The position numbers and the translations under genes were made by a program. Shown here in pieces: positions 1 through 6,635 of a DNA stretch of 7,891 bases. The notes beneath the pieces were generated by a model. The model was not told where the DNA came from. It ran no database searches and saw nothing but the letters and a program-made list of their open reading frames with translations. The DNA is taken from NCBI GenBank assembly GCA_002420235.1, contig DIHQ01000172.1:1-7891 (forward strand), given 5' to 3'. Within the stretch, counting starts at the first letter, position 1, and every line of letters starts with the position of its first letter. This DNA comes from Flavobacteriales bacterium UBA5692 (GTDB taxonomy: Bacteria; Bacteroidota; Bacteroidia; Flavobacteriales_D; Sanyastnellaceae).

Positions 1-672
1 ATTGGCGCCGCCACCGCTGAATTGCTAGCTACGAAAGGACATCGCATCTTCATGATGTCAAGGAACTCCGAAGCTCTGCGAAGCCTGTCTCAAGAGCTTC
101 CAGAAGGGAATATTCGTTGGGCAACGGTAGACGTAAGGGATCACGAAGCAGTCACGGAAGCAGTAGAAAGCATGGTAACAGAGTTTGGTGGTATTGACGT
201 CTGCATACCCAATGCAGGTCTTGGTATTTTCGCTCCGCTCATCGAGGCTCGTTTTGAAGACTGGAAAAAAATGGTGGACGTCAATGTTATTGGCGTTCTA
301 TCTACCCTTTACGCTGCCTTGCCGTCCCTCGTAGACAACAAAGGACACATCATACAGATAGGCTCAATCGCAGCTCGCAATGTGTTTCCCAACAGCGGAG
401 TTTACTGCGCTACAAAGCATGCGGTGCTCGCTTTGAGCGAATCCCTCCGTATTGAATTTCGAGAGGATCTGGCTATAACTACCATCAATCCCGGAGCGGT
501 AAATACAGCCTTCATAGACCAAACCAGAAATACTGACCTCCGTGAATCGTACCGTCCGAAATTCAAAGCGGGAATGGACCCCAAATTCATCGCCGAAGCA
601 ATAGATCAGGCCATTGAATCACATGGTAAAGGGGTTTATAGCGAAATCACTCTTCGTCCCGACCGCAGATGA
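1..672 (+). CDS. Short-chain dehydrogenase/reductase (SDR), 5'-truncated by window edge
   Basis: This is an NAD(P)-dependent oxidoreductase of the classical SDR family and is probably cytoplasmic. The frame is open from base 1 (first visible residues IGAATAEL), so the gene starts outside the window. The missing part is probably about a dozen residues holding the first strand and most of the TGxxxGIG cofactor motif. Numbering from the first visible codon, Arg21 in MMSRN sits where NADP-preferring enzymes carry a basic residue, and Asp44 in VDVRD is the usual adenine contact. NAG is at 71-73 and the catalytic residues are Asn95, Ser122, Tyr135 and Lys139 (YCATK), with a PG motif near 164-165. 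All catalytic residues are present, so it should be active. The ending SEITLRPDRR resembles the end of YdfG-like SDRs (recalled, not searched). The substrate cannot be determined. Its stop overlaps the next start by ATGA, which suggests coupled translation with the glycosyltransferase. Confidence 0.93.
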   Translation: MGAATAELLATKGHRIFMMSRNSEALRSLSQELPEGNIRWATVDVRDHEAVTEAVESMVTEFGGIDVCIPNAGLGIFAPLIEARFEDWKKMVDVNVIGVLSTLYAALPSLVDNKGHIIQIGSIAARNVFPNSGVYCATKHAVLALSESLRIEFREDLAITTINPGAVNTAFIDQTRNTDLRESYRPKFKAGMDPKFIAEAIDQAIESHGKGVYSEITLRPDRR

Positions 673-1751
673 GGATTGTCTTTCTCTCAAGTTCGACAGG
701 ATGGGGTGGATTGGAACAAAACCTCGTCAGGTATGCGCAATGGATGACGGAACTAGGTCATCACGTGGAGCTCAATTGCGCACAAGGCACTCCGCTAGGC
801 GCGTCGGCTTTGGATTCAAAACTTCCTATTCGCTATATCAATCGGCAGTTCAGGTACTTTGCCTTTGCAGCCGCGAAAAACCTAAAAAAATACCTACAGC
901 GCACTCAAACAGATATCCTCTGGATTCGTGATCCACGAGACTTACCAATGTGCAGCCTCGCTGTTCGCAGCACCCAAGTGGACCTATTGTTTCATCAGGG
1001 CATGCAAATTTCCCACTTAAAAACCAAGCCCTGGCATCGCTTGAGATTTAGTCAGGTTTCAGTTTGGGTTTCACCCTTGAACCATTTGCGGCATGAAGCA
1101 CTAACAAATACCCCGCTGACACCGAAGCAAATCGAAGTAATTCCGCTCGCACTCCATTCCACCTGGTTCACAGCCCCTCGAACACCAGACGCAAAAAACC
1201 GCTGGGGCATCGCTGCTCAGGCGAAAACCGTGGGGTTATTTGGGCGAATTGACCCGCTGAAAGGCCACAGCACTCTGATTGGCGCCCTCGCCGAAACGGA
1301 TGACAACTGGCATGCCCTGATTATCGGAGAAAACACAACCAATGTCAATCGCGACTACCAACAAGAACTGCAGGATTTGGCCCAAAGACTTGGGGTAGCG
1401 AACCGTGTGCATTGGCACACGACAACTGATGCCCTAATGACAGCCTATGACGCTTGCGATGCTTATGCAATGTGCAGCACATCAGAGACTATCGGCATGG
1501 TCACGATTGAAGCCCTCGCCCGAAGGATTCCGGTTATTGGGACAAAATCAGGTGGGACAGAAGAATTACTCGGCTTCGGCAAACAAGGAGCTCTTTTCGA
1601 ACCGGGCAATGTGAAGGGCCTTGCATACGCATTGAATCGCATCGAATATCAGCCCGTCGCGGAGGACGGGCATCTGAGGAAATTCAAAAAGGAAAACGCT
1701 CTCAAGCGATGGTCGGAAACCTTGGCAAAAATTCGGCATTCTAAATCGTAA
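669..1751 (+). CDS. Glycosyltransferase, family 4 (GT-B fold)
   Basis: This is a 360-residue retaining glycosyltransferase of GT4 type. It is predicted to move a sugar from a nucleotide-sugar donor to an unknown acceptor at the inner face of the cytoplasmic membrane or in the cytosol. The N-terminal acceptor domain begins MRIVFLSSSTGWGGLEQ, with the GG-x-E turn seen in many GT4 enzymes at residues 13-16. The C-terminal donor domain starts near residue 186, with FGRIDPLKG at 191-199. The EX7E motif of the family is Glu273 to Glu281 in SETIGMVTIEA, followed by a GGTEEL loop at 295-300. The length is normal for the family, and there is no signal peptide or membrane segment. The ATG at 669 is chosen because it gives a complete first beta strand and overlaps the SDR stop as ATGA. 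Donor and acceptor are unknown. A surface-polysaccharide or glycolipid role is an inference from the family only. Confidence 0.92.
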   Translation: MRIVFLSSSTGWGGLEQNLVRYAQWMTELGHHVELNCAQGTPLGASALDSKLPIRYINRQFRYFAFAAAKNLKKYLQRTQTDILWIRDPRDLPMCSLAVRSTQVDLLFHQGMQISHLKTKPWHRLRFSQVSVWVSPLNHLRHEALTNTPLTPKQIEVIPLALHSTWFTAPRTPDAKNRWGIAAQAKTVGLFGRIDPLKGHSTLIGALAETDDNWHALIIGENTTNVNRDYQQELQDLAQRLGVANRVHWHTTTDALMTAYDACDAYAMCSTSETIGMVTIEALARRIPVIGTKSGGTEELLGFGKQGALFEPGNVKGLAYALNRIEYQPVAEDGHLRKFKKENALKRWSETLAKIRHSKS

Positions 1752-1763
1752 ATTCGCACTTGA

Positions 1764-3365
1764 ATGGGCGCAATTCAAGACGAAATCGGCCGGCGAAAGA
1801 CCTTCGCCATCATAAGCCACCCGGATGCCGGCAAAACAACTTTAACCGAAAAGTTTTTGCTTTTTGGCGGGGCGATCCAAACAGCTGGGGCGGTGAAAAA
1901 TAACAAAATAACCAAAACCGCAGCATCCGATTTTATGGAAATTGAAAGGCAAAGGGGAATTTCGGTTGCCACGTCGGTCATGGCCTTTCATTACAGAGAT
2001 AAACTAATTAACCTTCTCGATACCCCCGGCCACAAAGACTTTGCAGAAGATACCTACCGCACATTAACAGCCGTAGATAGCGTAATCCTTGTTGTGGACT
2101 GCGTCAAAGGTGTTGAGGCACAAACTGAAAGGTTGATGGAGGTCTGTCGCATGCGTAACACCCCCGTTATCATCTTCATAAACAAGATGGATCTGGAAGG
2201 ACAAGACCCCTTTGACCTATTGGACGAACTGGAAGAAAAGCTCCAAATTCAGGTGCGGCCATTGAGCTGGCCCATCAGCGGGGGTCATTCGTTCAAAGGT
2301 GTTTACAGCCTATACGAAAAAGAATTGCGACTTTTTAATCCAGATAAAACCAAAATCGCCAAGGAAGTGGTTTCCATCGCGGATATTATTGACTCCAATT
2401 TAGACGAGCTCGTTACTTCTCTCCACGCTCAACAACTGCGCGCCGACGTAGAACTAATCGAAGGCGTTTACGAACCATGGGACGCTGCACCCTACCTCGC
2501 AGGTCAACTTGCTCCGGTTTTCTTCGGCAGCGCTGTCAATAATTTTGGTATAAAGGAAATGCTCGACACCTTTATTGATATTGCACCCGACCCGCAACCA
2601 CGTTCAACAGATGTCAGGGAAATCAAGCCCACTGAATCCCAATTTACCGGCTTTATTTTCAAAATTCACGCCAATATAGATCCTCGACACCGTGACCGAA
2701 TCGCGTTCATGCGCATCTGCAGTGGAAAGTTTCAACGCAACACATTTTACCAGCACACCCGGCTGAGCAAGAAAATGAAATTTGCAAACCCCGCGACCTT
2801 TCTTGCGCAGGATAAAAACTTAGTTGAAGAGGCTTGGGCGGGGGATGTGGTAGGACTTTACGACACAGGAACCTTTAAGATTGGAGACACCCTGACTGAA
2901 GGTGAAAAAATGGTCTTCTGCGGCATTCCCAGTTTCTCACCAGAGATTTTCAAGGAATTGGTTAATAAGGACCCAATGAAGAGTAAGCAACTAGCCAAGG
3001 GTATCCAGCAGTTGACAGAGGAAGGCGTCGCCCAATTGTTCATTAGATCGCTCGGAAACCGCAAGATTGTAGGCACCGTGGGTGAACTTCAATTCGAAGT
3101 CATCCAATACCGATTAGAACACGAGTACGGCGCAAAATGCGAATTTCAAGCCAAGCCATACTACAAAGCGTGTTGGATCGTTAGTGATAACGAAGCAAAG
3201 CTGGAAGAGTTTAAGCGCATCAAAGGGACAGACATGGTCACTGACAAGGACGGCAATGACGTCTTTCTAGCACCATCCAAATTTTTACTTGACATGGAGA
3301 TTGCGAATTATCCTGAATTGGAATTTCACTTTACTTCTGAATTCAAAACTGCGCAGGCATCGTAA
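1764..3365 (+). CDS. prfC: Peptide chain release factor 3 (RF3)
   Basis: RF3 is a cytoplasmic GTPase that promotes recycling of release factors RF1 and RF2 from the ribosome after peptide release. The protein is 533 residues, the usual length. The GTPase motifs are in order: G1 SHPDAGKTT at 18-26, G2 RGISV at 64-68, G3 DTPGH at 86-90, G4 NKMD at 140-143, and a G5-like SWPI at 168-171. The stretch FAIISHPDAGKTTLTEK with ASDFMEIERQRGISV is characteristic of RF3 rather than EF-G. Domain II lies around 290-390. Domain III includes GNRKIVGTVGELQFEV at 431-446. The start at 1764 leaves a 12-nt gap from the glycosyltransferase and gives the normal short N-terminus before the G domain. No Shine-Dalgarno sequence is visible, as is usual in Bacteroidota. 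It is an unrelated housekeeping gene in the middle of the cluster. Confidence 0.97.
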   Translation: MGAIQDEIGRRKTFAIISHPDAGKTTLTEKFLLFGGAIQTAGAVKNNKITKTAASDFMEIERQRGISVATSVMAFHYRDKLINLLDTPGHKDFAEDTYRTLTAVDSVILVVDCVKGVEAQTERLMEVCRMRNTPVIIFINKMDLEGQDPFDLLDELEEKLQIQVRPLSWPISGGHSFKGVYSLYEKELRLFNPDKTKIAKEVVSIADIIDSNLDELVTSLHAQQLRADVELIEGVYEPWDAAPYLAGQLAPVFFGSAVNNFGIKEMLDTFIDIAPDPQPRSTDVREIKPTESQFTGFIFKIHANIDPRHRDRIAFMRICSGKFQRNTFYQHTRLSKKMKFANPATFLAQDKNLVEEAWAGDVVGLYDTGTFKIGDTLTEGEKMVFCGIPSFSPEIFKELVNKDPMKSKQLAKGIQQLTEEGVAQLFIRSLGNRKIVGTVGELQFEVIQYRLEHEYGAKCEFQAKPYYKACWIVSDNEAKLEEFKRIKGTDMVTDKDGNDVFLAPSKFLLDMEIANYPELEFHFTSEFKTAQAS

Positions 3366-3375
3366 TTTGTCCGTC

Positions 3376-4014
3376 ATGAAGTGGTGCAATGCAATTGTCT
3401 TGATTTTCAACTTTTTGATCCAAGGATGGGCACAGGACAGCACCGCCGTGGATCAGTCCGTTGAAGTAGTGCAAATCAGCGGCATGGTTGTAACAGGTGA
3501 CTCATTGGCACCGCTGGCATACGCAACGGTCTTTCGATCGCGTGACTTGCGCGGCACCATGACCGATGTGAATGGCTTTTTCAGTATTCCGGCTCTTGCC
3601 GGTGATACCATCACCGTTTCATCCGTTGGATACTTGACTCAAGCATTTACTGTTCCGGCTGATTTGGAATTACCTCGCATGAATGTTGTGCAGCCACTAG
3701 GGCGCGACACAGTGGCCTTAGAAGAAGCTTTCATCTATCCTTGGCCAACGCGTGAACGGTTCCGTGAGGAATTTTTGCAACTTCAGCTCTCACCTGACGC
3801 TTTCATGGTCGGACAAGAACGATTAGACCCTGCAGCTTTATATGATCGGTTGATGGAAGTCGGCCGAGACGGCGAGGAAGTTTACAGCTACACCGTTCAA
3901 CAACAGGCACAAGAAAACGCCTACGCAGGCCAGTTGCCTCCAATCAATGTATTCAACCCTATAGCGTGGGCGAAATTCATCGATGCAGTAAGAAACGGAT
4001 CCCTTAGGCGATGA
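3376..4014 (+). CDS. Exported carboxypeptidase-like regulatory domain protein
   Basis: This is a 212-residue secreted or periplasmic protein of unknown function. Residues 1-20 (MKWCNAIVLIFNFLIQGWAQ) form a signal peptide, likely cleaved near Ala19-Gln20. Cys4 is too early to be a lipobox cysteine. Residues 33-95 match the carboxypeptidase-like regulatory (beta-sandwich) domain: ISGMVV, then PLAYATVF, a TMTDVNGFFSIP turn, and ITVSSVGY. The C-terminal half, from about residue 119, is charged and has the pattern IYPWPTRERFREEF, then YAGQLPP, then NPIAWAKF, ending in NGSLRR. I recall this tail from unnamed Bacteroidota proteins of similar size. There are no catalytic carboxypeptidase residues, so the name describes only the fold. 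A longer in-frame start at 3289 would overlap prfC by 77 nt and bury the signal peptide, so 3376 is preferred. The stop overlaps the receptor start by ATGA, suggesting a joint role at the envelope. Confidence 0.85.
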   Translation: MKWCNAIVLIFNFLIQGWAQDSTAVDQSVEVVQISGMVVTGDSLAPLAYATVFRSRDLRGTMTDVNGFFSIPALAGDTITVSSVGYLTQAFTVPADLELPRMNVVQPLGRDTVALEEAFIYPWPTRERFREEFLQLQLSPDAFMVGQERLDPAALYDRLMEVGRDGEEVYSYTVQQQAQENAYAGQLPPINVFNPIAWAKFIDAVRNGSLRR

Positions 4015-4036
4015 TTTCATTACTGCATCGCCTAGG
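3981..4036 (+). promoter_or_regulatory. Two mutually exclusive hairpins over the receptor start codon
   Basis: Fold A pairs 3981-3991 with 4020-4030: 11 perfect pairs, left arm CGATGCAGTAA, loop of 28 nt containing the ATG at 4011-4013. Fold B pairs 4003-4013 with 4026-4036: 11 pairs including one G-U, core TAGGCGATG/CATCGCCTA, loop of 12 nt, with the ATG inside the stem. Both use bases 4026-4030, so they cannot form together. A ribosome finishing the upstream gene at the TGA (4012-4014) would cover and melt both, which fits translational coupling. Regulation is an inference. All these bases are coding, and a single perfect 10- or 11-bp inverted repeat at this spacing is not rare in 8 kb. Confidence 0.4.
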
Positions 4037-6593
4037 TCGTCGAGTGGAATGTCTCGTCCTGTTCGGATGGATGGCAGTAACCACATTGACAGCTCAAAGT
4101 GAAACCATCATCATCCAAGGCACCGTAACTAACGTGCGCGGGGCGGCCTTACCCGGTGCAACGGTCATTCCCCTAGAACAGCAGAGTGCAGCTGTGGTTA
4201 CAGACAATGACGGTTCATATACGTTGGAGCTGCAGCGGGGGACTACCTGGACTTTAAGGTTTGGCTTCGTTGGCTACAAAACTCAAAAGCGCACCTTACC
4301 CTCGTCTACCGGTCTATTTCAACGACTTGATGTGCAATTGGCGGCTGGAGTGGCGCTGAATGCATCGGAAGTAGTAGCCAATGGGGAGCGTACCAAGCCT
4401 GTTCAGCGCATCAACCCGAAAGTGGCAGCACGCATCCCCTCCCCCCGAGGCACCATCGAAGACCTCTTAATTCAAGCTCCTGTAAACTTCAATAGCGAAT
4501 TATCTAGCGGATACAACGTTCGAGGAGGTAGCTTCGATGAAAATCTGGTGTACGTCAATGATATTGAGGTATACCGGCCATTTTTGGTTCGCTCGGGTCA
4601 ACAAGAAGGACTCTCCTTCCCTAACCCCGACATGGTGCAGTCCATCGAATTTTCAGCAGGAGGTTTCGAAGCGAAATACGGGGATAAGATGAGTTCAGTT
4701 CTCGATATCCGATACCGAAAGCCCAATTCGTCGAAGACGCGAATTACCGCGAGTATGCTTGGGGCTCAATTGCAACAGGACTGGGCCACCGCTGACGGAC
4801 CGGATGGACATAAGAAACTTACCTTAAATGCAGGAATCCGCTACAGGGACAATTCTTACATCCTCGGCACCCTCGACGATGGCGGTGAATACCAGCCTCG
4901 TTATGTTGATGCTCAAGGTTATGTAACCTGGGATCCCGACGGTTATGGTCCCTGGGAATTCGAGGCACTGGGTATTTTCGGTCAAAACCAATACCAGTTT
5001 TTACCCGTCAAAAGGGAATCCAACGTCGGTAATATAAATGAAGCACTGCGCCTAACCATTTACTTCGACGGTCAAGAAAAGACGGCTTATCAAACTGGAT
5101 TTGGAGCATTTGGAACAAACTACAAGACAGAAAACCACCACATTCGCTGGATCACATCATCCTTTCAAACATCCGAATCCGAGACCTTCGACATCCTCGG
5201 TGCCTATTGGCTCGATGAATTGGAGCGCGACCTCGGGTCCGATGAACTCGGAGAAGCCGCCATAAACCGCGGTGTTGGGGGATTTTTGAACCACGCCCGT
5301 AACCGTTTGTACGCGTCAGTTGTCAGCAGCGCCTTAAAAGGATCCTCCGCATGGGGACAGGACAGGGGGTTCTTGGAATGGGGAATCAAATGGCAGGCTG
5401 AAAATATTGAGGATCACCTGTCTGAGTGGTCTTTAGTGGACTCAGCTGGTTTCATTACACCCCACCCCCAGGACAGCATCGGTTACATCGACGAGGGGCC
5501 AGAACAAGTAATTGAACTTAACGACATCATCCGTGCGACCAATAGGGTCAATACCCAACGGCTTCAGATCTACCTGCAAAACACATGGCGGTGGACGGAC
5601 ACCCGTGATGGCGAGTGGAAAATAAATGCTGGTTTGCGTGGTCATCTCTGGGCTCCAGAGTTCAGTGATACGATATACTCCTCCCTTGTCGGCGGACCCA
5701 GAGGTCATTTGAGCTACACACCCAAATCATTAGAAGATCAACCCTCCACTGTCTTTAACTTCGCTGCCGGTATTTACTGGCAGCCCCCGTTTTATCGGGA
5801 AATGCGCCGCTTCAATGGCACGGTCAACGCAGCGGTGAAAGCGCAACGGGCTGCCCATTTCGTGCTGGGCATGAACCGTGTTTTTGAAATGTACGATCGG
5901 CCGTTCAAAATGGTTGGCGAGGTTTATTACAAAGACCTTGATTTTTTGATTCCGTATGAAATTGAAAATGTGCGGCAGCGTTACTATGCACGTAACAACA
6001 GTTCGGGCTATGCTGCAGGAGCAGATTTCATGCTAAACGGAGAATTCATTGACGGCATCCAAAGTTGGTTCCGAATGTCTGTTATGAAAACAGCCGAGGA
6101 TCTCGACGACGATTCTTATTGGCAACGATATAATGCCCAAGGCCAACCCATCATCCAAGGATATACCCTCGACAACACTGCAGTTGACAGCTCATTGATT
6201 GAACCTGGTTTCATTCCACGTCAAACCGACCAGCGTTTCAATATGAGCCTTTTATTTCAAGATGAGATGCCCGGAAACGATGCTTACAAAGTACTCGTAA
6301 GCCTATATTTTGGAACCGGGCTCCCATTCGGACCGCCATCTTTTGAACGCTACAAAGACATTTTGCGCACGCCAACGTATCGCAGGGTGGACATCGGATT
6401 TTCACGCGAACTTTTTGTGAATCGCGAGCAGTCAGAACGAAATGGATTCATATCCTTCGAGATTTTCAATATCCTCGGCATCCGCAACACGATTAATCAT
6501 ACGTGGATTGAGGATGTGAACGGCAGGTTATATGCCATCCCAAATTACCTGACCAACAGAAGGGTTAATTTAAAAATCGGGTTGAACTTTTAA
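4011..6593 (+). CDS. TonB-dependent outer-membrane receptor with N-terminal carboxypeptidase-like domain
   Basis: This 860-residue protein is predicted to form an outer-membrane beta-barrel that imports a ligand using energy passed on by TonB-ExbBD. A signal peptide occupies about residues 1-29 and ends TTLTAQ. Residues 33-110 are a carboxypeptidase-like regulatory domain (IIQGTV, ALPGATV, VVTDNDGSYTLEL, FGFVGYKT) like the one in the preceding gene. A linker with ASEVVANGE (118-126) lies where Bacteroidota receptors have their TonB-contact region, although no clear TonB box can be assigned. The plug spans about 138-236, with GYNVRGGSFDENLVYVNDIEV (168-188, split by a short loop) and EFSAGGFEAKYGDKMSSV. 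The remainder alternates aromatic, barrel-like strands and ends NLKIGLNF with a terminal Phe, as expected for barrel assembly. It is shorter than a typical SusC and has no SusD neighbour, so a glycan-uptake role is not supported. The substrate is unknown. Confidence 0.93.
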   Translation: MISLLHRLGRRVECLVLFGWMAVTTLTAQSETIIIQGTVTNVRGAALPGATVIPLEQQSAAVVTDNDGSYTLELQRGTTWTLRFGFVGYKTQKRTLPSSTGLFQRLDVQLAAGVALNASEVVANGERTKPVQRINPKVAARIPSPRGTIEDLLIQAPVNFNSELSSGYNVRGGSFDENLVYVNDIEVYRPFLVRSGQQEGLSFPNPDMVQSIEFSAGGFEAKYGDKMSSVLDIRYRKPNSSKTRITASMLGAQLQQDWATADGPDGHKKLTLNAGIRYRDNSYILGTLDDGGEYQPRYVDAQGYVTWDPDGYGPWEFEALGIFGQNQYQFLPVKRESNVGNINEALRLTIYFDGQEKTAYQTGFGAFGTNYKTENHHIRWITSSFQTSESETFDILGAYWLDELERDLGSDELGEAAINRGVGGFLNHARNRLYASVVSSALKGSSAWGQDRGFLEWGIKWQAENIEDHLSEWSLVDSAGFITPHPQDSIGYIDEGPEQVIELNDIIRATNRVNTQRLQIYLQNTWRWTDTRDGEWKINAGLRGHLWAPEFSDTIYSSLVGGPRGHLSYTPKSLEDQPSTVFNFAAGIYWQPPFYREMRRFNGTVNAAVKAQRAAHFVLGMNRVFEMYDRPFKMVGEVYYKDLDFLIPYEIENVRQRYYARNNSSGYAAGADFMLNGEFIDGIQSWFRMSVMKTAEDLDDDSYWQRYNAQGQPIIQGYTLDNTAVDSSLIEPGFIPRQTDQRFNMSLLFQDEMPGNDAYKVLVSLYFGTGLPFGPPSFERYKDILRTPTYRRVDIGFSRELFVNREQSERNGFISFEIFNILGIRNTINHTWIEDVNGRLYAIPNYLTNRRVNLKIGLNF

Positions 6594-6596
6594 CTT

Positions 6597-6635
6597 CGTA
6601 GCATGTTGCCGCGTCTTTTCCATGCTGCGTTTTTT
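6597..6635 (+). terminator. Terminator-like hairpin plus T-run over the lectin start codon
   Basis: Bases 6597-6605 (CGTAGCATG) can pair with 6621-6629 (CATGCTGCG) as nine pairs including one G-U, with a 15-nt loop. Six T residues (6630-6635) follow the stem directly. It begins 4 nt after the receptor stop, where an intrinsic terminator would be expected, but it includes the lectin ATG (6603-6605) in its stem. It could be a partial terminator or attenuator that lowers lectin expression relative to the receptor, or a start-codon sequestering hairpin. The T-run also encodes two Phe residues of the signal peptide core, so chance is a real alternative. The stem is only moderately GC-rich. Confidence 0.35.

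Noticed and set aside
614..931. 105-codon open frame on the + strand
   Set aside because: It lies in another frame across the SDR end and glycosyltransferase start, both of which have clear family motifs. Its product has no recognisable domain.
3289..3375. Longer in-frame start for the carboxypeptidase-like protein, overlapping the end of prfC
   Set aside because: It would place 29 mostly polar or basic residues ahead of a clean signal peptide and overlap a highly conserved gene by 77 nt. The ATG at 3376 explains the protein better.
3361..3376. Possible promoter element TAATTTG just before the carboxypeptidase-like gene
   Set aside because: It does not fit the TAnnTTTG spacing and sits only a few bases from the start codon, so it is not a credible promoter.
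5442..5708. Minus-strand open frames inside the receptor and elsewhere, such as this one and those at 6924-7151 and 7329-7538
   Set aside because: They lie opposite well-supported genes and have no recognisable domains or signal peptides, so they are frame shadows.
5763..5781. Near-palindrome TGCCGGTATTTACTGGCA in the receptor
   Set aside because: It is inside barrel-coding sequence, has almost no loop and has no nearby regulatory context. It is probably chance.
4011..6593. Calling the receptor a SusC-type glycan importer
   Set aside because: At 860 residues it is shorter than typical SusC proteins and no SusD-like lipoprotein follows it. The lectin downstream is not a SusD.
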